Notes under the pieces: model-generated
The model's input: the letters and a program-made list of their open reading frames with translations, nothing else
Databases searched by the model: none
What the model was told of the DNA's origin: nothing
Source of the DNA: an uncultured Kushneria sp.
GTDB lineage: Bacteria; Pseudomonadota; Gammaproteobacteria; Pseudomonadales; Halomonadaceae
Direction of reading: 5' to 3'
DNA length: 64,000 nt
Assembly (NCBI RefSeq): GCF_947497025.1
Contig: NZ_CANMFC010000009.1
Location: 1-64,000, forward strand
Shown here: positions 35,097-44,431 of the stretch, piece after piece
Position numbering within the stretch: the stretch's first letter is position 1
How the letters are laid out: each line of letters opens with the position of its first letter
Translations under genes and position numbers: made by a program

Positions 35097-35774
35097 CTAG
35101 AAGCCGAGGCTGTCGAGCAGATCATCGACCTGTGACTGATCGGTCACGATGTCGGTGCGTCCTTCCGTCTTGATCTGCGGCCCGTTGAGCAGGCCGTCGG
35201 AAGTCTGGCTGGTACTCTCCCTGGCACGCTCACGCATGGCTTCGGAGGGCATGTTGTCAATCAGCACCTGCAGGAGCTCACGCTCGATCTCGCGGATCAC
35301 CTCCATCATCTTTTTGATGACCTGCCCGGTCAGATCCTGGAAGTCCTGAGCCATCATGACTTCCATCAGCTGACTCTGGGTCGCGCGGGTCTGTGCCGGC
35401 ACCCATTCAAGATAGGCTCGGGTATCTCCAACCAGATCACGCGCTTCGGCCTGCTCAAGCGGCTTGTCGAACCACTGATCCCAGCGCCCGGCGAGCTCGG
35501 CCGACTGTTTTTCGATGTTGTCCTGAATGGGCTGAGCAATTTCGATGGCATTGAGCGAGCGCTCGGCGGCCTGCTCGGTCATGGAGGCAATGTAGCTCAG
35601 GCGATCGCGGGAATCGGGAATGGCCTGGGCGGCCTTCTCGACTTCCTTGTCCAGACCCAGCTCTCGCATATTGTCACGCAACGCACGTGTCAGATGACCA
35701 ATTCTGGCAATAAGGTCCGGCGGGATCGCATCTTCTGCGTTCTGCGGTTTGGCATTGGCTGTCATGTCATTCAC
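35097..35774 (-). CDS. cheZ: CheY-phosphate phosphatase CheZ
   Basis: 225 residues (E. coli 214). Long helical core (LIARIGHLTRALRDNMRELGLDKEVEKAAQAIPDSRDRLSYIASMTEQAAERSLNAIE), the catalytic MMAQDFQDLTGQVIKKMMEVIREIE segment with the active Gln in DFQDLTGQ, and the C-terminal CheY-binding tail DQSQVDDLLDSLGF. Dephosphorylates CheY. Last gene of cheRDBYZ, 21 bases after cheY. Confidence 0.97.
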   Translation of the reverse strand: MNDMTANAKPQNAEDAIPPDLIARIGHLTRALRDNMRELGLDKEVEKAAQAIPDSRDRLSYIASMTEQAAERSLNAIEIAQPIQDNIEKQSAELAGRWDQWFDKPLEQAEARDLVGDTRAYLEWVPAQTRATQSQLMEVMMAQDFQDLTGQVIKKMMEVIREIERELLQVLIDNMPSEAMRERARESTSQTSDGLLNGPQIKTEGRTDIVTDQSQVDDLLDSLGF

Positions 35775-35795
35775 TCCCGATGGCTATCCGCAGAC

Positions 35796-36185
35796 TTATT
35801 TATCGAGCTTTTCGAAGATCTTGTTCAACTTCTCTTCGAGCGTTGCGGCGGTAAAGGGTTTCACCACGTAACCATTGGCACCGGCCTGAGCCGCCGCAAT
35901 GATGTTTTCCTTTTTGGCTTCTGCCGTCACCATCAGTACCGGAAGATGCTTGAGATTGTCATCGGCGCGAATCTGCTTGAGCATTTCCAGACCGTCCAGG
36001 TTCGGCATGTTCCAGTCAGAAACCACAAAGCCAAAGCTGTCACTGCGAAGCTTTGCCAGACCATCAACGCCGTCTTCGGCTTCATCAACATTGTTGAAGC
36101 CAAGCTCCTTGAGGAGGTTGCGCACGATACGACGCATGGTGGGAAAGTCGTCCACCACCAGGATATGAATGTTCTTGTCAGCCAT
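35796..36185 (-). CDS. cheY: Chemotaxis response regulator CheY
   Basis: 129 residues from the ATG at 36185; an earlier start would add a basic tail not found in CheY. Receiver with Asp12, Asp13, phospho-acceptor Asp57 ([10 protein letters not shown]), Thr87, Tyr106 and Lys109, all at E. coli CheY numbering. Phosphorylated by CheA, it binds FliM and CheZ. AAGGAA lies 9 bases before the chosen start. Confidence 0.98.
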   Translation of the reverse strand: MADKNIHILVVDDFPTMRRIVRNLLKELGFNNVDEAEDGVDGLAKLRSDSFGFVVSDWNMPNLDGLEMLKQIRADDNLKHLPVLMVTAEAKKENIIAAAQAGANGYVVKPFTAATLEEKLNKIFEKLDK

Positions 36186-36248
36186 GTCTGTCATTTCCTT
36201 TTTAAATAAATGCGCTCGCGCGCGAGTCAACGATTCAGTGGTACCGCG

Positions 36249-37310
36249 CTAGACGCGCAGCGCCTGACGATTATTGCCACCCAGCTGTGCCAGCGCTCGC
36301 TCGCACATGCTGGTGATGGAGACGATTTCACATGCAGCACCCAGGGCTATGGCCTCACGCGGCATGCCAAAGACCACACAGCTGGCCTCATCCTGCGCCA
36401 GCGTCCAGGCTCCGGCCTGGCGCATCTTCAAAAGCCCCTGGGCACCATCCTTGCCCATGCCGGTCAACAGCACACCGATGGCATTCTTGCCTGCGCTGAT
36501 GGCGGCGGATTCAAACAGCGCATCAACGGAGGGCCGGTGACGATTGATGGGCGCTTCATGGTCCAGCGAAATTACATAGTTGGCACCGCTTCGAACCAGA
36601 CGCAGGTGTGTTTCACCACCGGGTGCCAGATAAGCATGACCGGGCAGCACACGCTCACCATGAACGGCTTCGCGAACGGTAATGCGGCAAAGACTGTCCA
36701 GACGCGCGGCAAAGGATTTGGTAAACCCGGCCGGCATGTGCTGGGTGATCAATATCGCCGGGCTATCCGAGGGCAGTGGCATCAGAAATTCCCGAATCGC
36801 CTCTGTCCCACCCGTCGAGGCGCCTACAATCAGAAGCTTCTCGCTGGAGTACAGCGGCGCACGAAGAGCCGCCGGCGCAGGCGTCGACGAGGACTGAGCC
36901 ACCTTGAGCCTTGCCCTTGAGGCCGCTCGAATCTTGTCGGTGATGGCATGAGCGTATTCGGCCATGCCTTCACGAATGCCAAGCTGTGGCTTGGTGACGA
37001 AGTCCACTGCACCCAGCTCAAGCGCTCGCATGGTGATTTCCGAACCGCGCTCTGTCAGGGAAGAGACCATGACGACCGGCATGGGGCGCAGGCGCATGAG
37101 CCTTTCCAGAAAATCCAGTCCATCCATGCGCGGCATCTCGACATCCAGTGTCAGCACATCGGGATTGGTTTTCTTGATCAGATCACGAGCCACCAGGGGA
37201 TCCGGAGCCGTGGCGACCACTTCCATGTCCGGTTCCTGATTGATGATTTCGCTGATCAGGCTGCGAATCAGTGCCGAATCGTCAACACACAATACCTTGA
37301 TCTTGCTCAC
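36249..37310 (-). CDS. cheB: Receptor methylesterase/deamidase CheB
   Basis: 353 residues. N-terminal receiver with Asp10/Asp11 and phospho-acceptor Asp56 ([10 protein letters not shown]); a short Ser/Ala/Pro linker (~138-152); C-terminal methylesterase with catalytic Ser165 (GASTGGTEA), His191 (TQHMPAGF) and Asp288 ([10 protein letters not shown]). It removes receptor methyl groups and is activated by CheA. Overlaps the cheD stop by 4 bases. Confidence 0.98.
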   Translation of the reverse strand: MSKIKVLCVDDSALIRSLISEIINQEPDMEVVATAPDPLVARDLIKKTNPDVLTLDVEMPRMDGLDFLERLMRLRPMPVVMVSSLTERGSEITMRALELGAVDFVTKPQLGIREGMAEYAHAITDKIRAASRARLKVAQSSSTPAPAALRAPLYSSEKLLIVGASTGGTEAIREFLMPLPSDSPAILITQHMPAGFTKSFAARLDSLCRITVREAVHGERVLPGHAYLAPGGETHLRLVRSGANYVISLDHEAPINRHRPSVDALFESAAISAGKNAIGVLLTGMGKDGAQGLLKMRQAGAWTLAQDEASCVVFGMPREAIALGAACEIVSITSMCERALAQLGGNNRQALRV

Positions 37311-37924
37311 CGTCCTGCTCCTTTCATGCCTGCTGCTGCCGCGACCAGCGGATTGACACCGTCTCCCACCAGCGCTTCGATCAATGTCTTTTCACGGCTG
37401 CAGACCGTGGCACTACCGTTGAGACGCCTGACCCGTACCTGACCGGTTCCCGGCAGAAAGTGCACACGACGCGCATGGCTACCGTTGAGGTCCTGCGCAA
37501 GGACACGAATGTTTTCGCGATCAAGCCACGCCATGACAAACTCGGCATTGGCAAAACCGATGCGCGATGCCATACCAGCGATGACCATGCCGCCCCCGAA
37601 TACCTTGGCTTCCAGCCGGTCGCGACGTCCGCCCAGCCGACATATTTCCTCGACCAGCGTGCTCATGGCGTGCTCGCCGTAGCGAAGACGCGGCCCACTG
37701 GTATCGTGACTGCCATCACCGGGCAGCATGTAATGGTTCATGCCGCCCACGCCTGCCGCGCTGTCACGGATACATGCAGAGACACAGGAGCCCAGCACCG
37801 TCGACAGCACCATGGGTGATGACGCCACGTAATACTCGCTCGGCAGCAGCTTGACGGCGTCAAGACTGTCATCGCGATCGAAGTAAAAGTGGTTGGCCAG
37901 GCCTTCCTGCTCCCGACATTTCAT
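37307..37924 (-). CDS. cheD: Receptor glutamine deamidase CheD
   Basis: 205 residues. CheD motif with catalytic Cys47 and His64: [31 protein letters not shown], then [32 protein letters not shown] and [47 protein letters not shown]. CheD deamidates receptor Gln residues and in some species helps CheC. E. coli has no CheD; here it sits between cheR and cheB, overlapping both by 4 bases. No CheC is seen; CheZ does the phosphatase job. Confidence 0.96.
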   Translation of the reverse strand: MKCREQEGLANHFYFDRDDSLDAVKLLPSEYYVASSPMVLSTVLGSCVSACIRDSAAGVGGMNHYMLPGDGSHDTSGPRLRYGEHAMSTLVEEICRLGGRRDRLEAKVFGGGMVIAGMASRIGFANAEFVMAWLDRENIRVLAQDLNGSHARRVHFLPGTGQVRVRRLNGSATVCSREKTLIEALVGDGVNPLVAAAAGMKGAGR

Positions 37925-38766
37925 GACCGTGAACCCGGGTTTGATGCAAGGCCATAGACGGTATGCCCCTGCAAACGGAAGGCATCGGTCAGATACGTAA
38001 AGTTTTCGGAGTGCCCGGCAAAAAGCAGTCCATTGGGCTTGAGCAGCGGCGCAAACCTTTCCAGAATTTTCTTCTGAGTAGGCTTGTCGAAATAAATCAT
38101 GATGTTGCGACAGAAGATGACATCAAACGGGCCTTCTACTTCCCATCGCGCTGCCAGCAGATTCAGCTGGCGATATTCCACCATCGCCGCCAGTGCCGGA
38201 TTGACCCGTGCCACGCCGGATTTGGCCCCCACACCGCGCATGAAAAACCGCTTTCGCTGCTCCATCGACAGCTTCTCGATCTGAGCAATCGGGTAGATAC
38301 CGGCCGCCGCCGTGGCCAGTGCCCTGGTATCAATGTCGGTGGCCAGGATCCTGGCATTCTGTGCTTTCGAACCGAGCGCCTCGGTCAGCGTCATGGCCAG
38401 CGACCAGGGCTCTTCGCCGGTAGACGCCGCGCAACACCACACCTTGATACTGCCGCTCTGGGCGCGAACGTGATCGGCCAGAATCGGGAAGTGGTGCGCT
38501 TCACGGAAAAACGACGTCAGATTGGTCGTCAACGCATTAACGAAATGTTCCCACTCCGAGGACTCGGCATGGCCATCCAGCAGATCCAGATAAGCCTTGA
38601 ACTGATTAAGCCCAAGCGTGCGCAGGCGACGTGCCAGACGGCTGTAAACCATCTCTTTTTTATGCAATGCCAGTGCGATACCTGCACGCTCATGGATCAG
38701 GCGCCTTACACGCTCGAAATCCTCATGCGTCAGTTTTAAATCGCGGCTTTCAACGACTTCTGTCAC
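37921..38766 (-). CDS. cheR: Receptor methyltransferase CheR
   Basis: 281 residues (E. coli 286). N-terminal all-helical domain (LTHEDFERVRRLIHERAGIALALHKKEMVYSRLARRLRTLGL), then the SAM-dependent domain: LTTNLTSFFREAHHFPIL, IKVWCCAASTGEEPWSLAMTL, RILATDIDTRALATAAAGIYP, GPFDVIFCRNIMIYFDKPTQ, LKPNGLLFAGHSENF. Methylates receptor glutamates. Directly downstream of an Aer-like receptor that ends in a CheR-binding pentapeptide. Confidence 0.98.
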   Translation of the reverse strand: MTEVVESRDLKLTHEDFERVRRLIHERAGIALALHKKEMVYSRLARRLRTLGLNQFKAYLDLLDGHAESSEWEHFVNALTTNLTSFFREAHHFPILADHVRAQSGSIKVWCCAASTGEEPWSLAMTLTEALGSKAQNARILATDIDTRALATAAAGIYPIAQIEKLSMEQRKRFFMRGVGAKSGVARVNPALAAMVEYRQLNLLAARWEVEGPFDVIFCRNIMIYFDKPTQKKILERFAPLLKPNGLLFAGHSENFTYLTDAFRLQGHTVYGLASNPGSRS

Positions 38767-38794
38767 GTCTTTTACTCCGCATCACTGGAAGTGA

Positions 38795-40585
38795 TTAAAA
38801 GGTTGTCCAGTCCTCGTCTGCTGCTTCAGACGCTGGCTCACCACGTGGGCGAGCGACTTTGGCTTTGGCAGAGACGGAGGCGGCGGTTTTGCCGGACTCG
38901 GTACGTGACGGCGTCGAAATGTGTCTGTCCGATTCACCGCCGTGGGCCTTACCCCCATGCTTCATTGAAGAAGCAGTCCTGTCTGAAGCTATTATCGGCG
39001 CCCGGACGCTTTCCTTGATCCTGAAAAGACTGACAATTTCATTAAGGTGATCGGCGTTTTGACGCATCGATTCGGAGGCCGCCGAAGACTGCTCGACCAT
39101 GGCGGCATTTTGCTGGGTCATTTCGTCCATGCACTGGATGGCCTGGCCGATCTGTTCGATGCCGTTTTTCTGCTCACGGGTGGCCGAGGAGATTTCCTGC
39201 ATCAGCGTGGTGACTCGATGCACCCCGCCGACGATATCGGTCATGGTGGACTGCGCGCGGGCGACCAGTTCGCTACCGGCATGGACCTCAACCGAGGATT
39301 TGTCGATCAGCTCACGGATTTCGCGAGCGGCCTGAGCACTGCGACTGGCCAGTGAACGTACTTCGTTGGCGACCACGGCAAACCCCTTGCCCTGCTCACC
39401 GGCACGAGCCGCCTCTACCGAGGCGTTGAGGGCCAGAATGTTGGTCTGAAAGGCGATGCTGTCGATGACCCCCACGATATCGGAGATACGCGCCGAGGCC
39501 TGAGTGATGCCCTCCATGCGCGTGACCACATCGCCCATTTCGCTGCGACCCCGTTCTGCCACGCTCGAGGCCTCATGCGCCAGCTTCGAAGCGTCGCTGG
39601 CATGCTCGGCGTTATGACCGACCGTCGCGGTCAGCTCCTCCATACTGCTGGAAGTCTGTTCAAGCGACGCTGCCTGCTCTTCGGTGCGCCGGGAGAGATT
39701 CTGATTACCGGTGGCCAGCTCACTGCTGGCCGGGGAGATCACGCCGACGCTGCCCTTGACATCACGAACCACACCCAGCAGACACTTGCGCATGGTATCC
39801 AGCGCAATCATCAGTTGATCCTGGCTGTCGCTGGTCGATTCCAGATTGCCACTGGAAATCTGACGACAGCACACCAGCGCCTGTTCAAGCGAGCGCTGGG
39901 CGCGGCGTACCATTAGCGCCCCTGTTATGGCAGTGCCTGCCGTGAGCAGTGTCGTGGCGATGGTGAACGTACTCATGAGTACGGGCAGTGACTGCTGAGC
40001 CGAGAGCATCTGATAATCCGCCACCAGAAGCCCGACCAGCACCATGGATGACAGGGCACTGGTCAGTCCCGCCCAACCGGCCTTGCGGGCAGGCGCCATA
40101 CGGACGAGCCGATGCCCCCAGCCCAGCGGCCCGGCCGGCGTGATGACGCCATGAACCAGCGTCCACCCCTTGCCCTGCCCACTGCTGATACGTTGATATA
40201 CCCGCTCGGCGTGTGCGATGGACGCCTCGTCAGCCTTGATGCGGACCGAGGCATAGCCCTTGAGCTGGCCCTGCTCGACAATCGGCATGACCGTGGCCCT
40301 GACCCAGTAGTAGCCGCCATCCTTGCGTCGATTCTTGACCATGCCGGTCCACGTCTCTCCGTCGCGCAGGGTCTTCCAGAGATTGGCAAAGGCCACTGGC
40401 GGCATGTCCGGATGGCGCACGAGGTTATGGGGTGCGCCAATCAGCTCGTGGCGCTCAAACCCACTGACCTCGATAAACGCCGGATTGGCGTAAACGATAT
40501 TGCCATCAGTGTCGGTCTGGGAGATCAGAAACTGCTGCTCATCAAGGACATAATGTTTGTCATTGACCGGTTGGTTATTGCGCAT
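38795..40585 (-). CDS. PAS-domain (Aer-like) chemoreceptor with C-terminal tether
   Basis: 596 residues. An N-terminal PAS domain (~20-110; DTDGNIVYANPAFIEVSGFERHELIGAPHNLVRHPDMPPVAFANLWKTLRDGETWTGMVKNRRKDGGYYWVRA) of the type that binds FAD in E. coli Aer; a central hydrophobic pair (~175-225) instead of a periplasmic ligand domain; a HAMP-like stretch; and the receptor signalling hairpin (AFQTNILALNASVEAARAGEQGKGFAVVANEVRSLASRSAQAAREI). The C-terminus is DEDWTTF: a WxxF pentapeptide like the NWETF of Tar/Tsr, which E. coli Aer lacks. Probably senses redox or energy state. It takes the place held by tar/tap in E. coli. Confidence 0.95.
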   Translation of the reverse strand: MRNNQPVNDKHYVLDEQQFLISQTDTDGNIVYANPAFIEVSGFERHELIGAPHNLVRHPDMPPVAFANLWKTLRDGETWTGMVKNRRKDGGYYWVRATVMPIVEQGQLKGYASVRIKADEASIAHAERVYQRISSGQGKGWTLVHGVITPAGPLGWGHRLVRMAPARKAGWAGLTSALSSMVLVGLLVADYQMLSAQQSLPVLMSTFTIATTLLTAGTAITGALMVRRAQRSLEQALVCCRQISSGNLESTSDSQDQLMIALDTMRKCLLGVVRDVKGSVGVISPASSELATGNQNLSRRTEEQAASLEQTSSSMEELTATVGHNAEHASDASKLAHEASSVAERGRSEMGDVVTRMEGITQASARISDIVGVIDSIAFQTNILALNASVEAARAGEQGKGFAVVANEVRSLASRSAQAAREIRELIDKSSVEVHAGSELVARAQSTMTDIVGGVHRVTTLMQEISSATREQKNGIEQIGQAIQCMDEMTQQNAAMVEQSSAASESMRQNADHLNEIVSLFRIKESVRAPIIASDRTASSMKHGGKAHGGESDRHISTPSRTESGKTAASVSAKAKVARPRGEPASEAADEDWTTF

Positions 40586-40710
40586 GCATGGATCTCCTGA
40601 GATGAACTCGCTGATCGGCCATTGCCGACATGTCTGTGCACATCAAACTATGTTTTGGACAAACCAAACCAAGGATTAGCGCAGGTTAAAGTACGCTATT
40701 TATACAGACA

Positions 40711-40742
40711 TAAAAAAAGCGCCGGCATCTGCCGGCGCTTTC
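40711..40742 (-). terminator. Terminator of motAB-cheAW
   Basis: GCGCCGGC (40719-40726) pairs with GCCGGCGC (40731-40738) over ATCT; on the minus strand it is followed by T7. It lies 20 bases past the cheW stop and separates this unit from the receptor-cheRDBYZ unit. Confidence 0.92.
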
Positions 40743-40760
40743 AATGACCAATACAATCGA

Positions 40761-41249
40761 TCAGGCAGCCTTGTCGATCAGGGCCATTTCTTCACTGCTC
40801 ATCAGTTTCTCGATATCGACCAGAATCAGCATGCGTTCATCCAGACTGCCCAGTCCCATCAGGTAATGGGTAGACAGCGTTGAACCAAACTCCGGTGCCG
40901 GCTTGATCTGCTCACCGGTCAACGCCAGAACATCGGAGACACCATCTACCACCACGCCCACGACGCGATGACCAATGTTAAGCACGATCACGACGGTTTG
41001 CGCCGTGTAGTCGGCATTGCCCAGGGCAAACTTCAGACGCAGGTCAACGATGGGGACGATAACGCCACGCAGATTGGTCACGCCCTTGATAAAGGAAGGT
41101 GCGTTGGCAATGCGCGTCACCCCTTCATAGCCGCGAATTTCCTGCACACTCAGGATATCGATGCCGTACTCTTCCGCACCCAGTCGAAAGACCAGAAATT
41201 CATGACCTTCCCCTTCCAGCTGTACCTTGTCGATAGCAGAAGCTTCCAT
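40761..41249 (-). CDS. cheW: Chemotaxis coupling protein CheW
   Basis: 162 residues from the ATG at 41249 (GGGAG 8 bases upstream), preferred over the ATG at 41264. CheW fold: [109 protein letters not shown]. Joins receptors to CheA. Last gene of motAB-cheAW. Confidence 0.98.
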   Translation of the reverse strand: MEASAIDKVQLEGEGHEFLVFRLGAEEYGIDILSVQEIRGYEGVTRIANAPSFIKGVTNLRGVIVPIVDLRLKFALGNADYTAQTVVIVLNIGHRVVGVVVDGVSDVLALTGEQIKPAPEFGSTLSTHYLMGLGSLDERMLILVDIEKLMSSEEMALIDKAA

Positions 41250-41316
41250 TGTCTCAACTCCCATATGCCCGACCCAGCGGGCAGAATTAAAGATGGCTGT
41301 GCGTTATGCAACTGAA

Positions 41317-43392
41317 TCAGTGCAGCGCGGCAGCACTACGATGATGACCTGCGTGACTGCCTTCACGATCCTGAGGCGCACGTGACAGGGCCGGAATGTC
41401 CAGAATCAATGCCACGCTGCCATCGCCCAAGATGGTGGCGGCAGAGATGCCGGGAACACGTCGATAATTGGTTTCCAGATTCTTGACCACGACCTGATGC
41501 TGTCCGATCAGCTGATCGACCTGCAGTGCAAAGCTGCGGCCCTCACTTTGTACGATCATGACAATCCCTTTGGTGACATCCTGCTTCGCATCAGGAATAT
41601 CAAAAACTCGATAAAGCTCGACCAATGGCAGATATTCACCGCGAACATGCAGGACACGATCATTGCCGGTGACGGTGCTGATATCTTCCGGCCTGACCTG
41701 CATGGACTCCTTGATGGCGCCCAGCGGCAGGATATAGACCTCTTCCCCGACACGAACCGACATGCCATCGAGAATGGCAAGCGTCAGTGGCAGCACGATT
41801 CGCGTGGTGGTGCCCTGCCCGGGACGGGAAAGAATGTCCACGTGACCGCCCATTTGCGCGATATTACGCTTGACCACATCCATGCCGACGCCACGTCCTG
41901 ACAGATCGGTAACCTGCTCGGCGGTTGAAAAGCCCGGCGCAAAGATCAGCTGCCAGACATCGTCATCACTCATGGCATCCGACACGGCCAGACCATTCTC
42001 ACGCGCCTTGCTCAGAATCCGCTCACGGTTCAGACCGGCACCATCATCACTGATTTCGATCAGGATGTTGCCGCCCTGATGACTGGCAGAGAGGGTCAGC
42101 TTGCCTGCGGCCGGTTTGCCGGCGGCCAGGCGCCGATCAGGGGTCTCGATGCCATGATCCAGACTGTTGCGCACCAGGTGGGTCAGTGGATCAACGATGC
42201 GCTCGATCAAACCCTTGTCGAGCTCGGTAGACTTGCCCACCGTTTCAAATTCGACCTGCTTGCCAAGTTTGCCGGCCAGATCACGCACCAGACGCGGGAA
42301 GCGGTTGAAGACAACATCCATGGGCATCATGCGAATTGACATGACCGCTTCCTGCAGGTCACGGGCATTGCGCTGGAGCTGGTTCATACCGCTGAGCAGA
42401 CTGCCGTGAGTCACCGGATCGAAATCGGACGTGCCCTGCTCCAGCATGGACTGGGTAATCACCAGTTCACCCACCAAATTAATGATCTGGTCAATCTTTT
42501 CGATCGATACGCGCAGAGAGGCATTCTCGCTGCTGGCCGCAGCCCCGGCGGCCTTTTTGGCGGCAGGTGCGGCGGCTTTGGCCGGTTCAGCCGGAGCGGT
42601 AACACTATCCGCTGCTGACTCGGGCGGTGCCGCGCTTGCCGGTTCAGGTGCTGCTGGCACCATCTCTTCCTCTACGGGCCACTCATCGACTGGCACCGAT
42701 GCGCTACTGTCATCAGCGGAGCCTTTCGCCACGCTTTCGAAGGTGATCTGGTCATCGTCGACAACGAAACAGAGCACGGCGCGGATATCTTCCTCGCCCG
42801 TGGCGGTCTCAAGCCGTACGGTCAGCACATCATTGGCATGCTGCTGTTCCAGCACGGTGCCGAACAATGCCAGCTCTTCTGCAAGGCTGGTGGCATTATC
42901 CGCTGCGACACCGGCAATCCGGATGACCATGGCACCGCTTTCAGCAAGACCGGAAGCAGGTGCGTGAACTGACGACGTGGAAGCAGCGCCACTCCCCTGG
43001 CCCTTCTCTTCGGCCAGTGTCTTTAATGTATTACAGATACGCTCGTAGGCGGCGCTATCCGGCTCGGTCTGTTGACGGTAGGCATTGAGCTGATCGCTGA
43101 GCATATCCTTGGTTTCCAGAAATATGTCGATGATGGTCGGGTCAAGGGCCAGTTCACGGTGACGCGCCTTGTCGAGCAGGTTCTCGAACAGATGTGTAGT
43201 TTCCTGCAGCACGGTAAAGCCGAATGTCCCCGCGCCACCCTTGATGGAATGTGCTGCTCGAAAGATGGCGTTGAGCTGTTCACCGTCAGGATCACTGGGA
43301 TCGATCTGCAACAGCTGCTGCTCCATGTCACTGAGCAGTTCCTCGGCCTCTTCGAAAAATGTCTGGTAGAACTCGGTAATGTCGATGCTCAC
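41317..43392 (-). CDS. cheA: Chemotaxis histidine kinase CheA (GTG start)
   Basis: 691 residues from a GTG at 43392. This start gives MSIDITEFYQTFFEEAEELL and places the phospho-accepting His in AAHSIKGGAGTFGF at residue 48, exactly as in E. coli CheA, which also begins with GTG; a TTG at 43428 would add 12 odd residues. Domains: P1 HPt (1-~130), a P2-like CheY-binding region (~155-225), an Ala/Pro linker, P3 dimerisation (IEKIDQIINLVGELVITQSML), P4 ATPase (N box VRNSLDHGIE, DDGAGLNRERI, GRGVGMDVVKRNI) and P5 CheW-like. Phosphorylates CheY and CheB. Confidence 0.98.
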   Translation of the reverse strand: MSIDITEFYQTFFEEAEELLSDMEQQLLQIDPSDPDGEQLNAIFRAAHSIKGGAGTFGFTVLQETTHLFENLLDKARHRELALDPTIIDIFLETKDMLSDQLNAYRQQTEPDSAAYERICNTLKTLAEEKGQGSGAASTSSVHAPASGLAESGAMVIRIAGVAADNATSLAEELALFGTVLEQQHANDVLTVRLETATGEEDIRAVLCFVVDDDQITFESVAKGSADDSSASVPVDEWPVEEEMVPAAPEPASAAPPESAADSVTAPAEPAKAAAPAAKKAAGAAASSENASLRVSIEKIDQIINLVGELVITQSMLEQGTSDFDPVTHGSLLSGMNQLQRNARDLQEAVMSIRMMPMDVVFNRFPRLVRDLAGKLGKQVEFETVGKSTELDKGLIERIVDPLTHLVRNSLDHGIETPDRRLAAGKPAAGKLTLSASHQGGNILIEISDDGAGLNRERILSKARENGLAVSDAMSDDDVWQLIFAPGFSTAEQVTDLSGRGVGMDVVKRNIAQMGGHVDILSRPGQGTTTRIVLPLTLAILDGMSVRVGEEVYILPLGAIKESMQVRPEDISTVTGNDRVLHVRGEYLPLVELYRVFDIPDAKQDVTKGIVMIVQSEGRSFALQVDQLIGQHQVVVKNLETNYRRVPGISAATILGDGSVALILDIPALSRAPQDREGSHAGHHRSAAALH

Positions 43393-43480
43393 GCCTGATG
43401 CCCTGCCCTGCTTCTGGATTCGGTCCAACGCTCTACCCGAGCGTGCGCAAAAGTACTTTCAAAACCTGCCGCCCTGATGC

Positions 43481-44428
43481 TCATGATGTTGTCACCCGTT
43501 CGGACGCCTCCTGAGTGCCCGGAGCGTTTTCACTCTGGGTAAAGCCCTCAATGGAAAGCGGAACCTTCTCACCATCAATGATGGCCGGCGCCCCCGGAGC
43601 CATGTTTTCCTGCTCCATCATTTTCTGTGCGCGGCTATTGAGCACCAGAATGCTGATCCGACGGTTGAGCGCGCTGTCTTCTTCACCTGATATATTCATG
43701 GTGTCTGCCATGCCGATGACCCGCAGCAGCTTCTCGGGCTCAAGCCCTCCTGCCACAAGCTCACGCCGTGACGCATTGGCGCGATCCGTTGAAAGTTCCC
43801 AGTTGCTGTACCCCTTGAGACCGGCAGCGAACGGCAGGTCATCCGTATGGCCTGACAGGGTCAACTTGTTGGGCAGCTCGTTGAGCAGCGGTGCAATGGC
43901 CGTCAGGATGTTGTGCATGTGAGGCGCCACGCGCGCACTGCCTACTTCAAACATCGGGCGGCGCTGACTGTCCACGATCTGGATTCGAAGTCCTTCGGGA
44001 GTAAGATCAAGGCGCATTTGTGAGCGCAGATCACGCAGGGCCGGGTCCTCCTGCATTAGTGCCTCAAGACGCGCCTTGAGCCTGCTCAGCGCTGACATAT
44101 CGGTGGCCATGCTGCTGTTTTGCTCAATGGTGATCCGTGAGCGCTCCCCCTCACTATGCATGACATCATCACCGCCACCGGGAATCGCACTGTTACTGGC
44201 CGAGTTACGATCCCCCCCGGCCAGAGCCACTTTCAGAGGAGTACGAAAATATTCGCTGATCTGCTCAAACTCGGCTTTCGATGTTCCGGCCAGCAGCCAC
44301 ATCACCAAAAAGAAGGCCATCATGGCCGTCATGAAGTCGGCGTAGGCAATTTTCCAGCTGCCGTGCGAACCGTGATGGCTGGCGGCTTTCTTGCGACGTA
44401 TGACAATGGGGCGACGATGCTGGCTCAT
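43481..44428 (-). CDS. motB: Flagellar stator protein MotB
   Basis: 315 residues (E. coli 308). One N-terminal membrane helix with the ion-binding Asp31 (SWKIAYADFMTAMMAFFLVMWLL), the plug region, and an OmpA-like peptidoglycan-binding domain (LTLSGHTDDLPFAAGLKGYSNWELSTDRANASRRELVAGGLEPEKLLRVIGMADT, NRRISILVL). The A-Y-A-D-F-M-T-A-M-M-A-F helix favours proton over sodium coupling (inference). A C7 tract occurs at 44212-44218. Stop-start gap to motA is 3 bases. Confidence 0.97.
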   Translation of the reverse strand: MSQHRRPIVIRRKKAASHHGSHGSWKIAYADFMTAMMAFFLVMWLLAGTSKAEFEQISEYFRTPLKVALAGGDRNSASNSAIPGGGDDVMHSEGERSRITIEQNSSMATDMSALSRLKARLEALMQEDPALRDLRSQMRLDLTPEGLRIQIVDSQRRPMFEVGSARVAPHMHNILTAIAPLLNELPNKLTLSGHTDDLPFAAGLKGYSNWELSTDRANASRRELVAGGLEPEKLLRVIGMADTMNISGEEDSALNRRISILVLNSRAQKMMEQENMAPGAPAIIDGEKVPLSIEGFTQSENAPGTQEASERVTTS

Positions 44429-44431
44429 GGG

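Noticed and set aside
40606-40635. GCCGATCA on the minus strand upstream of the Aer-like receptor as a sigma-28 -10
   Set aside because: The sequence 11 bases upstream (CACAGACA) does not resemble a FliA -35, so the promoter was not called, although one is expected here.
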